DNA from: Limnohabitans sp. T6-5
GTDB lineage: Bacteria > Pseudomonadota > Gammaproteobacteria > Burkholderiales > Burkholderiaceae_C
DNA length: 64,000 nucleotides
Assembly: GCF_003063315.1 (NCBI RefSeq)
Contig: NZ_NERV01000003.1
Location: 766,845-830,844, forward strand
Direction of reading: 5' to 3'
Shown: positions 8,535-18,200 of the stretch, piece after piece
How positions within the stretch are numbered: the first letter of the stretch is position 1
Layout: each line of letters starts with the position of its first letter
The notes under the pieces: generated by a model
Told to the model about the DNA's origin: nothing
What the model saw: the letters and a program-made list of their open reading frames with translations, nothing else
Database searches by the model: none
Made by a program: the position numbers and the translations under genes

Positions 8535-9290
8535 ATGGCTGGTTCCTCCGACTCGAACGACGCATCCGATATTTTTTGGCCCGGTTATGTGGACGCCATC
8601 TCCAACCTGGCGATCAATTTGCTGTTCGTGATCGCGGTGATGTGCATCGTGATCCTGAGCTTTGTGCTGGAAGAAACCACCAAAGGCACACCCCGCGAAG
8701 GCACAGTCCCGCAAGATGTGCAATACGTCAATGACAACCCCAATACCCATGCCGCGCAATTGCAGGAGTTGCAGCTTGAAAACGCCAAACTCAAGGAAAC
8801 GCTGCAGGCTTTGCAAAAAAGCAGCGCAACGCCTACGAGCACCACTACGACCAAGACCGAAACCCAGGCCAAAACAGAAAGCACCACCACGACCAACAAT
8901 GTGCCCAACAACGCACCCAAGATGGAGGTGGTGCAGGCCCGTCAGGAGGTGGTGAAAGAGGCCAAAGGCGAGTCCAGCGTGAACACGGTGGGCGCAGGCC
9001 TGATCGTGAACTTTGACCCCAAAGTGGTCACGTTGTCGGCAGACGAGTCGAAAAATGTGGTCTCGCGCCTGGAAGCATTTGGTCCCGTCAAAACCACGCG
9101 CTGGCAAATCACGGTCATCACACCCAAGGGCTTCAGCGAGTCTTCTCGTTTGGGGTATTACCGTGCCGTGGCGGTGCGCAACGTGCTCATTCAGGCCGGT
9201 ACACCCGGCGAGCTGATCAATATGCGGGTGATTGAAAGTGTCCAGTCGGGCGCTGACAGTGCCCGAGTCACCGTCAATGCGGCGCCTTGA
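8535..9290 (+). CDS. MotB/SiiA/ZorB-like single-span protein with OmpA-like C-terminus
   Basis: A 251-residue inner-membrane protein. One transmembrane helix covers about residues 17-45. It begins WPGYVDAISNLAINLLFVI, where Asp20 sits in the position of the proton-carrying aspartate in MotB, SiiA and ZorB proteins (known for those families). A short coiled coil (about 70-95, QLQELQLENAKLKETLQAL) and a Ser/Thr/Asn-rich linker (about 96-130) lead to a C-terminal domain (about 150-251). GLIVNFDPKVVTLSADES and SSRLGYYRAVAVRNVLIQAG in it resemble the OmpA/MotB peptidoglycan-binding core, including the RA..V...L pattern. The partner is probably the MotA-like protein encoded at 10689, separated from it only by an adaptor gene. 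TolR/ExbD is less likely because of the OmpA-like end. Confidence 0.72.
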   Translation: MAGSSDSNDASDIFWPGYVDAISNLAINLLFVIAVMCIVILSFVLEETTKGTPREGTVPQDVQYVNDNPNTHAAQLQELQLENAKLKETLQALQKSSATPTSTTTTKTETQAKTESTTTTNNVPNNAPKMEVVQARQEVVKEAKGESSVNTVGAGLIVNFDPKVVTLSADESKNVVSRLEAFGPVKTTRWQITVITPKGFSESSRLGYYRAVAVRNVLIQAGTPGELINMRVIESVQSGADSARVTVNAAP

Positions 9291-9308
9291 ATGCAAAGAG
9301 TCTGACGC

Positions 9309-10625
9309 ATGAATCTTCGGCAACTTTGGCAACAAATGCACCAGCCTCCGAGTGAGGCTGTTTTGCGTTTGTCACTTTCCGAACGCCATGAACGGCGTTG
9401 GTTGATCCGTTTGACCGTCCTGTTTCTGGTGGCGCTGGCCTGGGCCGCTTGGGCACCGGTGGATCGCGTGGTGCGCGCAGAAGGCCGCATCATCCCGTCC
9501 ACCCGAGCCCAACTGGTGCAGCACCTGGAAGGCGGCATCGTGCGTGACATTCGCGTTCGTGAAGGTCAAAACGTCAAGGCGGGTGACATCTTGCTGAGCT
9601 TGTCGGGCACCCAGGCCAACACCGATGTGGAGCAAGGACGCAACCGCATCGTGACCCTCAAGTCCCAGCAAGCCCGTCTCAAGGCCGAAGCCACCGGTGC
9701 TGCGTTGCCAGAATTTCCAGCCGATGTGCCTGATGTGCAGAAAGAACTCGAGCGTGCAGCATTTCGTGAGCGTGCTGAAAAAATTCGTGCCGAACAGGGC
9801 GCCTTGCGCCAGCAAATCAACCAGCGCCAATCCGAATTGAGCGAAGCCCAAAACCGGCTCAAAAACATGGCCACCGAGCTGGATGTGGCGCGCAAGCAAT
9901 TGGCCGTGATGGAGGGGCTTTACCGCAAAGGTGCGGCTTCGCAGCTGGAGTGGCTGGATGCACAGGGGCGCTTGCAGCGCCTGAGCACAGCGCAAGGCGA
10001 TATCACCAGCTCCATCCCACGCCTTCAGGCAGCCATTGATGAGCAGTCTGCCCGTTTGAACGAGTCCACGGCGCGCTTTCGTGCCGAGGCCCGTGCGGAG
10101 CTGGCCCAGATCAGTGCAGAAATCCAGCGATTTGAGTTGAACGTGAGCAATGACAGCGATCGGCAAGCGCGCAACGATGTGCGTGCGCCGGTGACCGGTT
10201 TTGTGAACAAGCTCAACTTCAACACCTTGGGGGGCGTGATTCGCCCCGGTGAGGTGGTGCTTGAAATCACACCCAGTGAGGGGCCTTTGGCCGTGGAGGC
10301 CCGTGTGCGACCCGATGATCGGGCGCGCTTGCGGCCCGGTTTGCCAACGCGCGTGCTGATTGGTGCCTATGACTACGCCATTTATGGCGCTCTGGACGGT
10401 CAAGTGACAGAAGTCAGTGCCGACACCTTGGCCGACGAACATGGGCAACGCTATTACCGGGTCTTGATCCAGACCGGTCAGGCCAGGGGAGCCTTGGCCG
10501 AGCAGGTCATCTTGCCGGGCATGACAGCCCGTGCCGACATTGTGGCGGGCCAGCGCAGCGTGCTCAGCTATGTGCTGTCACCCTTGATGCGCTTTGCCTC
10601 GCAGGCCATGCGCGAACCGTCCTGA
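9309..10625 (+). CDS. HlyD-family membrane fusion protein (second copy)
   Basis: A 438-residue type I secretion adaptor. The transmembrane helix is at about residues 31-49 (WLIRLTVLFLVALAWAAWA). The lipoyl halves are AEGRIIPSTRAQLVQHLEGG and DVRAPVTGFVNKLNFNTLGG, separated by a long coiled alpha-hairpin (about 140-285). The C-terminal part ends with VILPGMTARADIVAGQRSV. It shares the same overall plan as the first adaptor but is clearly diverged, so this is not a recent tandem duplication. It lies between the MotB-like and MotA-like genes, 18 bases after the former, an arrangement suggesting that the channel-like pair and this adaptor are made together. It probably pairs with the second ABC protein encoded at 23976. 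Confidence 0.91.
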   Translation: MNLRQLWQQMHQPPSEAVLRLSLSERHERRWLIRLTVLFLVALAWAAWAPVDRVVRAEGRIIPSTRAQLVQHLEGGIVRDIRVREGQNVKAGDILLSLSGTQANTDVEQGRNRIVTLKSQQARLKAEATGAALPEFPADVPDVQKELERAAFRERAEKIRAEQGALRQQINQRQSELSEAQNRLKNMATELDVARKQLAVMEGLYRKGAASQLEWLDAQGRLQRLSTAQGDITSSIPRLQAAIDEQSARLNESTARFRAEARAELAQISAEIQRFELNVSNDSDRQARNDVRAPVTGFVNKLNFNTLGGVIRPGEVVLEITPSEGPLAVEARVRPDDRARLRPGLPTRVLIGAYDYAIYGALDGQVTEVSADTLADEHGQRYYRVLIQTGQARGALAEQVILPGMTARADIVAGQRSVLSYVLSPLMRFASQAMREPS

Positions 10626-10688
10626 AAACGTCCGCCATTCACCCCGAAATTTTTCCCCCAGATATTCACTGAAGCAACCGAGGTCACC

Positions 10689-12185
10689 ATGAAACGACTC
10701 AAACCCTATTACTTTTTTGTTGGTCTGCCGATCCTGCTGGTCCTCTTGGGCTTTGTCTTCTTCTACAAGGAAGTGGCAGGCACCATGCGGGGCAATCCGC
10801 ACCCCCAGATCAACTATTTGATTTTTATACTGATGGCTGTGGGCGCAGGCATGATGCTGCACGCTGTGCATCGCATGAACGGAGAGGGTGCATTCATCCA
10901 GAAGTTTTTCAGGCTGGCACGCGATGGTGCCACCCCTGAAACCCTGCGTGAGATGGTCCTGGGTGAACGCTACGACGTCAGCACCGTGCTGGAGTTTTTG
11001 GCCGAGACGCAAAATGCGCCCATCAGCGATGTGCAGCACGCGGCGCTGGAGTCCGAGGTGCACCGGTTTGAGTCCCGTCAGAACATGCGCCTGTATTTGC
11101 CCCAGTTCTTGTCCGGTGCCATGGTGGGCCTGGGCTTGCTGGGCACCTTCATTGGTTTGTTGGGCGCGCTGGAAGAGATCGGCAAACTGATTTCTGCCTT
11201 CACCATGGTGGAGTCGGGCAACGCCGCAGCCGCTGTGCGTACCCTGGTGGATCGCTTGAGCGCACCCATGAAGGCCATGGGTGTGGCCTTCAGTGCGTCC
11301 TTGTTCGGCGTGTTGGGCTCGCTCATCATGAGCGTGCTCATGGTGGGTGTGAAGCGTTGCTCCAGCGAACTGGTGGCGGCCATGCACTCGCGTTTGGTGT
11401 ACCTCACCGACTTCACCACGCACGCGGCCCCGGAAAACAAGCAAGACCAGCTGACAGCCAGTTTGAATGTGGTGGCTGAGCAGTCGCCCATTTTGAAAGC
11501 GCTGACGGTGGCGCTGGAGCAGTCCGAGCGCCGGGTACGCGATCTGATCACCTCGCTGGGCACGCTGTCGGCCCGCATTGAGCGCAATGAAGTTCAGCTC
11601 TGGGCCGAATTGAGCGAGGGCTTCAAGGCCAACCAGCAAGGACAAAACGCCATGTTGGAAAACCTCCACCAAACGGTGCAGGCCGTGCGCGAAATCGCCC
11701 GCGAGGTCACGCCTGCCGCTTACCGCGAAAACGCTGTTGTGGCGGCCCTGGTGACCCAGCAAAACCGTTTGGAATCGGTCTTGCAGGTCATGGAATCGAG
11801 CTACGGACAGTTCAATAAATCCCTGACCCAGCAAAGCGAAGTGTTGCTGCGCCAGGAGCAATCGGGTCAGGAGCTGGTGCAGCTGCGTCAGGCCATGGCC
11901 GATCAGCAGCGCGGCATTCAGCAAGCGCTCAACGCCTTGGGCAGCAGTTTTGCCAGCCTGGACAGCGTGATCCGCGAACACCAGGAGCTCATGGTGCACC
12001 AGCGTGCCACAGACGATGTGCACAGCTCGCAACTGGCCTCGGCCTTGCGCGAAGAAGGCGAAATTCTCAACCGCCTGATTGGCCGCATCGAAGCTTTGCA
12101 GCATGAACAAGGTGCGCAGCAAGAGCGGCATCTGAGCTTGCTGGTGCAAGAGCTGCGTGCGCAGCCTCCTGCAGCCACCAGCTGA
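10689..12185 (+). CDS. MotA/ExbB/ZorA-like proton-channel protein with long coiled C-terminal tail
   Basis: A 498-residue inner-membrane protein. Four helices are predicted at about 7-26, 41-61, 137-161 and 197-220. Helices 3 and 4 carry GLGLLGTFIGLLGAL and KAMGVAFSASLFGVLGSLI, the patterns of the MotA/TolQ/ExbB channel superfamily and especially of ZorA-type members. From about residue 230 to the end the sequence is almost entirely charged, Gln-rich helix with heptad character (for example LTQQSEVLLRQEQSGQELVQ), a tail of about 270 residues that MotA and ExbB lack. In characterised relatives this type of protein forms the pentameric stator around two MotB-like subunits. Here the partner would be the 251-residue protein at 8535. 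GAGG precedes ATG 10689. The surrounding secretion genes argue for a role in powering or gating adhesin export or release, as proposed for SiiB. Confidence 0.75.
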   Translation: MKRLKPYYFFVGLPILLVLLGFVFFYKEVAGTMRGNPHPQINYLIFILMAVGAGMMLHAVHRMNGEGAFIQKFFRLARDGATPETLREMVLGERYDVSTVLEFLAETQNAPISDVQHAALESEVHRFESRQNMRLYLPQFLSGAMVGLGLLGTFIGLLGALEEIGKLISAFTMVESGNAAAAVRTLVDRLSAPMKAMGVAFSASLFGVLGSLIMSVLMVGVKRCSSELVAAMHSRLVYLTDFTTHAAPENKQDQLTASLNVVAEQSPILKALTVALEQSERRVRDLITSLGTLSARIERNEVQLWAELSEGFKANQQGQNAMLENLHQTVQAVREIAREVTPAAYRENAVVAALVTQQNRLESVLQVMESSYGQFNKSLTQQSEVLLRQEQSGQELVQLRQAMADQQRGIQQALNALGSSFASLDSVIREHQELMVHQRATDDVHSSQLASALREEGEILNRLIGRIEALQHEQGAQQERHLSLLVQELRAQPPAATS

Positions 12186-12244
12186 CTTGATGGTTGACCG
12201 GTTCGCGCGACTGCTTGAAATTTGATTCCCAGGGAAAAAAACAA

Positions 12245-15200
12245 ATGGACACCCCACTCACACCCAACGCCCCCACACTGCCGCTGGTACTGGCACAAGC
12301 CAACACCTCAGGACCTGTGACGGATGGCGCCGTGGCCGCCGATGCACCTGCGTCAAGCGGAGTGAGTGCCGGTGTGGGCGCCCAGCAGGGACTGCGCAAT
12401 GTGAAAGTGGTCGAGAGCAAAGAGATCGAAGGCGGCACAGGCTTTGCCTTGCCCGTGACGAGCAGCCAGGTCAAGTCGGTGCAGGTGCTTGATCTGGACA
12501 TGCTGCTTTTGCTGGACAACGGCGATGGCATCTTGTTGCGTGAAGGTGCGTTTCTGGCCACCACCAACACCGCACAGAAAGTCACATTCAGCAACGGCAC
12601 CCAATTGCCCGTGACCGATTTGCTCAAGCAAGTGGGCGTGATGAAACCCTCGGAGGCGGCCAGTTTCCGGGTCAGCTCCACCGACCTCAAACTGGTCAAC
12701 AACGAGCCCCCAGGTGGGCAGGGTCTCAATCTGGGCAAAGGCGATGACGACACCCAAAAAGGGCCAGCGGTCGAAGAAGTGACGCAGCTTTTACAGTCGC
12801 TGCAAAACGCCAAGTTGTCAGATGCACCTGTGGCTGAACAACCCATCACCCCCCTGAAAATTTCGGACAGCGTGGCCGAGCCCGTGGTGCTGCGGCCTGC
12901 GGCATCACCGGGCACCGAGTTCACCACCAACAACCAAAGCACTTCCAACCTGACGGCTTTGAAGGTGGCCAGTTTGACTGGTTACACCGACCCCAAAGTC
13001 AGCCATGTCGCCTTGAGTGACAGCACGCAAACCTTTGCGGGAACCTCGATAGACAAAATGGTCGCGACGCAGCAGCTGTCCGTCAAAGTGCAAGCGGATG
13101 CTGTGGCACCTCAGTGGCCAACCAGTCCAAGCAAAGGTTTGGCGACGCTGAACCTGGATGCGCCCAGCAATGCCAAAACAATGGTGATTGTGCTTCCCAC
13201 AACAGACCAAGCAACCTTGGACAGTTTGAAAAATAGTGGCGTTCAACTGAACGGACAGGAAATTGTTCAAACAACCTCATTGTCTGTTCCTGTGTCCGGC
13301 ATCAGTCACTTGCCCGTGAGCTGGAATTTGGTCGATGGTGACGTGTCAACCTTCTCATTTCAGATGAAGGTGCAATACAAGGACGCTACTGGAAGCATCA
13401 TTGCTGAGCAATCTGTCAGATTTAAATACCAAACCATCAACGAGCTCAGTCAAGCCTATGAACTGGATGGCAACGGCAACCCCATACTTGCGCTCCCCTC
13501 CAATGGCTTCAACTACAACATCGAAGGCCGTGATGTTGCTGACAACATCCAGGCTTGGTTTGGCAATGACCAGGTGCATGGCCGAGGTGGCAATGACACG
13601 ATCGATGGTGGCGCAGGCAACGACAGCCTGTACGGAGATGCGGGCAACGACAGCCTGATCGGCGGCACAGGCAACGACCTGCTCGATGGCGGTGATGGCA
13701 ACGATGTGCTCAATGCAGGGGAAGGCAACAACACACTCCTCGGTGGCAATGGCAACGACACGCTGAGCGCAGGTTCTGGCAACGACAAGCTCGACGGCGG
13801 TGCTGGCGATGACCTGTTGAACGCCGGTGATGGTGACAACTTGCTTTTGGGCAGCGATGGCAACGACACCTTGGAAGGCGGCGCTGGCAACGATACCCTG
13901 GACGGCGGTTCCGGTAGCGATGTGTTGACAGGGGGCGGGGGCAACAACACGGCAACTTACGCTTCAGCGACCGTGGCCGTTGAAGTGGACCTGGTCACTG
14001 GCGGCACTGTTGGCGATGCCCAAGGTGACGTTTACACCGGCATTCAAAACGTGGTGGGCTCAGCGTTCAATGACCGGATTCAGGGCAACGCGCAAAACAA
14101 CCTGCTGCAAGGCGGGCTGGGCAACGACACCCTGGAAGGCGGCGCAGGCAGTGACACCCTGGTGGGCGGCTTGTCCTTGACGGGCAATGATCTGGCCGCA
14201 GGAGAGGCCAACACGGCCAGTTATGCCCAAGAGACTGCAGCTGTGCTGGCCTCGTTGGACAAGCAAATCTCCAACGCTGGCGCGGCTTTGGGCGATGTGT
14301 TCATCGGTATTCAGAATCTGGAAGGGGGGCTGGGCAATGACCTGTTGGTGGGCGATGCGCAAAGCAACCAGCTGACCGGTGGTGCAGGGGATGACACCCT
14401 CATGGGCGGTGCAGGTGCTGACACCTTGATGGGGGGTTTTGGGTTTGATGTGGCTTCGTATGCCAATGCAACAACGGCTGTCAAAGCCAATTTAGCGGTA
14501 GCTTCAACCAATTCAGGCTCCGATGCCGCAGGTGACACTTACGAATCCATCGAAGGCCTTGAAGGCTCGCAATTCGATGACCAATTGACAGGCCAGTCGA
14601 GCTTGGCTTCCTTGCTGATGGGCGGGCTTGGCAACGATTCGCTGACAGGTGGCTCGGGTGCAGATACCTTGCTGGGCGGTTCGGGCAACGATTCCTTGAT
14701 GGGGGCTGCAGGCAACGACTTGCTGGACGGCGGGGCTGGTCAAAACACGCTCGATGGTGGCGATGGCAACGATGTGCTCAGCGCTGGAGATGGCAACAAC
14801 TCCTTGGTGGGTGGCGCAGGCCAAGACACCCTGAACGCAGGCACGGGCAATGACACGCTGGATGGCGGAGTCGGCAACGACCTGCTCAATGCGGGCGATG
14901 GTCTTAATTCGCTGGTGGGCGGTGAAGGTGATGACACCTTGATCAGCGGCAGTGGCAAAGACATCCTGGACGGTGGCACTGGCAACGACGTGCTGTCCAG
15001 TGGCGCAGGTGACGATCAGTTGACCGGTGGCACAGGCGATGACAGTCTAATCGGTGGTGAAGGCGTCAACACCTTGCGCGGCGATGCAGGCAACGACACC
15101 TTGAGCGCAGACAGCGGCAACGATTGGCTCGACGGCGGTAAAGGCAACGATCTGTTGAAAGCCGGTGATGGCCAAAACACCTTGTGGGGTGGCGCAGGTG

Positions 15201-18200
15201 CCGACACCCTGATCAGCGGCGGCGGCAATGACACATTGGACGGTGGCGATGGCGATGGCGATGGCGCTGACCTGCTCAATGCGGGTGATGGCCTGAACAA
15301 CCTGACGGGCGGTGTGGGTGACGACACCTTGCTCAGCGGCAGCGGCAACGACAAGCTCGATGGCGGCGAGGGCAACGATGTGCTCAGCGCTGGAGATGGC
15401 GACAACTCACTGGTGGGCGGCGCAGGCAACGATAACCTGAGCGCAGGCACGGGCAATGACACAATGGATGGCGGCGTGGGCAACGACTTGCTCAATGCGG
15501 GCGATGGCCTGAATTCGCTGGTGGGCAGTGATGGTGATGACACCTTGCTCAGCGGCAGCGGCAAGGACACCCTGGACGGTGGCGCTGGCAACGACGTGCT
15601 GTCCAGTGGCGCAGGTGACGATCAGTTGACCGGTGGCACAGGCGATGACAGTCTGATCGGTGGAGAAGGCGCCAACACCTTGAAGGGCGATGCAGGCAAC
15701 GACACCTTGAGTGCAGACAGTGGCAATGACCTGCTTGATGGTGGCGACCACAATGACCTGTTGAAAGCCGGTGACGGTCAAAACACCCTGTGGGGTGGCA
15801 AAGGAGCCGACACCCTGATCAGCGGCGGCGGCAACGACTCACTGGACGGTGGCGATGGCGATGGCGCTGACCTGCTCAATGCGGGTGATGGCCAAAACAC
15901 CTTGTTGGGTGGCGCAGGTGCAGACACCCTGATCAGTGGCGGCGGGAATGACACACTGGACGGCGGCGAGGGCAGCGATTTGCTCAATGCGGGCGATGGC
16001 CGAAACACCGTCATGGGCGGGGGGGGCGACGACACCTTGTTCAGCGGCAGCGGCAATGACCAGCTCAATGGTGGCGATGGCAACGATGTGCTCAACGCCG
16101 GTGATGGCGACAACGCCCTGGTGGGAGGCGCAGGTAATGACATCCTGAGCGCAGGCACGGGCAACGACACGCTCGATGGTGGGTTGGGCAACGACCTGCT
16201 CAATGCGGGCGATGGCCTGAATTCGCTGGTGGGCGGTGAAGGTGATGACATCTTGATCAGTGGCAGCGGCAAGGACACCCTCGACGGTGGCGGTGGCAAC
16301 GATGTGCTTTCAAGCGGTGCAGGCGATGATCAGTTGACCGGTGATGCAGGCGATGACAGCCTGATCGGTGGTGAAGGCGCCAACACCTTGAAGGGCGATG
16401 CAGGCAACGACACCTTGAGCGCAGACAGCGGCAACGACTGGCTGGATGGCGGTGAAGGCAGTGATCTGTTGAAAGCCGGTGATGGCCAAAACACCTTGTT
16501 GGGTGGCGCAGGTGCAGACACCCTGATCAGTGGCGGCGGCAATGACTCACTGGACGGTGGCGATGGCGATGGCGCTGACCTGCTCAATGCGGGTGATGGC
16601 CGAAACACCGTCGTAGGTGGGGGGGGCGACGACACCTTGCTCAGCGGCAGCGGAAACGACCAACTTGATGGTGGCGCTGGCCACGATGTTTTGAATGCCG
16701 GGGATGGTGACAACTCTTTGATGGGCGGTGCAGGCAACGACATCCTGAGCGCAGGCACGGGCAACGACACGCTCGATGGCGGCGATGGCGCCGACTTGCT
16801 CGATGCAGGGGATGGCCTGAATTTGCTGCAGGGCGGTGAAGGTGATGACACCTTGTTCAGCGGCAGCGGCAAGGACACCCTCGACGGTGGCGTTGGCGTT
16901 GGCAACGATGTACTGTCCAGTGGCGCCGGTGACGATCAGTTGACCGGTGGTGCAGGCGATGACAGCCTGGTGGCCGGAGAAGGCGCCAACACCTTGAAGG
17001 GCGATGCTGGCAACGACACCCTGAGCGCAGACAGCGGCAATGACTGGCTCGATGGTGGCGACAACAATGATCTGTTGAAAGCCGGTGATGGCCAAAACAC
17101 CTTGTGGGGTGGTGCAGGTGCCGACACCCTGATCAGCGGCGGCGGCAACGACTCACTGGACGGTGGCGATGGCGATGGCGCTGACCTGCTCAATGCGGGT
17201 GATGGCCGAAACACCGTCGTAGGTGGGGTGGGCGACGACACCTTGCTCAGCGGCAGCGGCAACGACCAGCTCGATGGAGGCGCTGGCAATGATGTCTTGA
17301 ATGCAGGAGATGGTCAAAACACCTTGCAGGGTGGCTTGGGCGATGACATCCTGGTCTCGGGTGCAGGTCATGACAGCCTCGCTGGGGGCGACGGCCAAGA
17401 CAGCTTGTTCGGTGGCGAGGGCGACAACAAGCTCAACGGCGATGCAGGCCATGACACCCTGAGGTCGGGCGGTGGCAACGACACGCTGGATGGCGGTGCT
17501 GACAACGATGTGTTGATTGCGGGCGATGGCCAGAACTCGCTCGTCGGCGGTTCGGGCAACGACACCCTGAGCTCAGGCATGGACAACGATACGCTGGACG
17601 GTGGCTTGGGCAATGACGTGCTGAACGCCGGTGAAGGTGACAACTCGTTGGCGGGTGGCGGCGGGGATGACAGCTTGAATGCAGGCGGCGGCAATGACAA
17701 GCTCTACGGCGATGACGGCAACGATGTGTTGAATGCGGGTGAAGGCCAGAACACCTTGTTTGGCGGGGCAAATGATGACACGCTGATGGCTGGCAGCGGC
17801 AATGACATCCTGGACGGAGGCCTGGGCAACGACTTGATCATTGCGGGCGAAGGCGAGAACTCGCTGGAGGGGGGCGACGGCCATGACATCTTGAGCGCAG
17901 GCATTGGCAATGACACCCTGGTGGGGGGCGTTGGCAACGATTCCTTGAATGCGGGCGATGGCCAGAACACCCTGATGGGCGGATCGGGTGATGACACCTT
18001 GCTTGCAGGCAGTGGCAATGACACCCTGGATGGCGGTGCAGACAATGACTGGATCAATGCGGGTGATGGTCAAAACTCGCTGCAAGGTGGCGACGGCAAT
18101 GACCGCTTGATGGCTGGCAGCGGCAACGACTGGCTTGACGGTGGACAAGGCAACGATTCCTTGAATGCAGGTGATGGTCAGAACACTTTGCTGGGTGGCT

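Noticed and set aside
8498..8734. A small open frame starting just after the second TolC gene
   Set aside because: It overlaps the start of the MotB-like gene in another frame and has no recognisable features.
8535..12185. A Zorya anti-phage defence system, because of the ZorA/ZorB-like pair
   Set aside because: No ZorC, ZorD or ZorE-like gene is present, and both genes are embedded among type I secretion genes.
12194..12244. Upstream TTG/GTG starts for the giant genes and first TolC (12194, 26105, 1760)
   Set aside because: ATG starts downstream have better ribosome-binding sites or a clean signal peptide; the added residues show no features.
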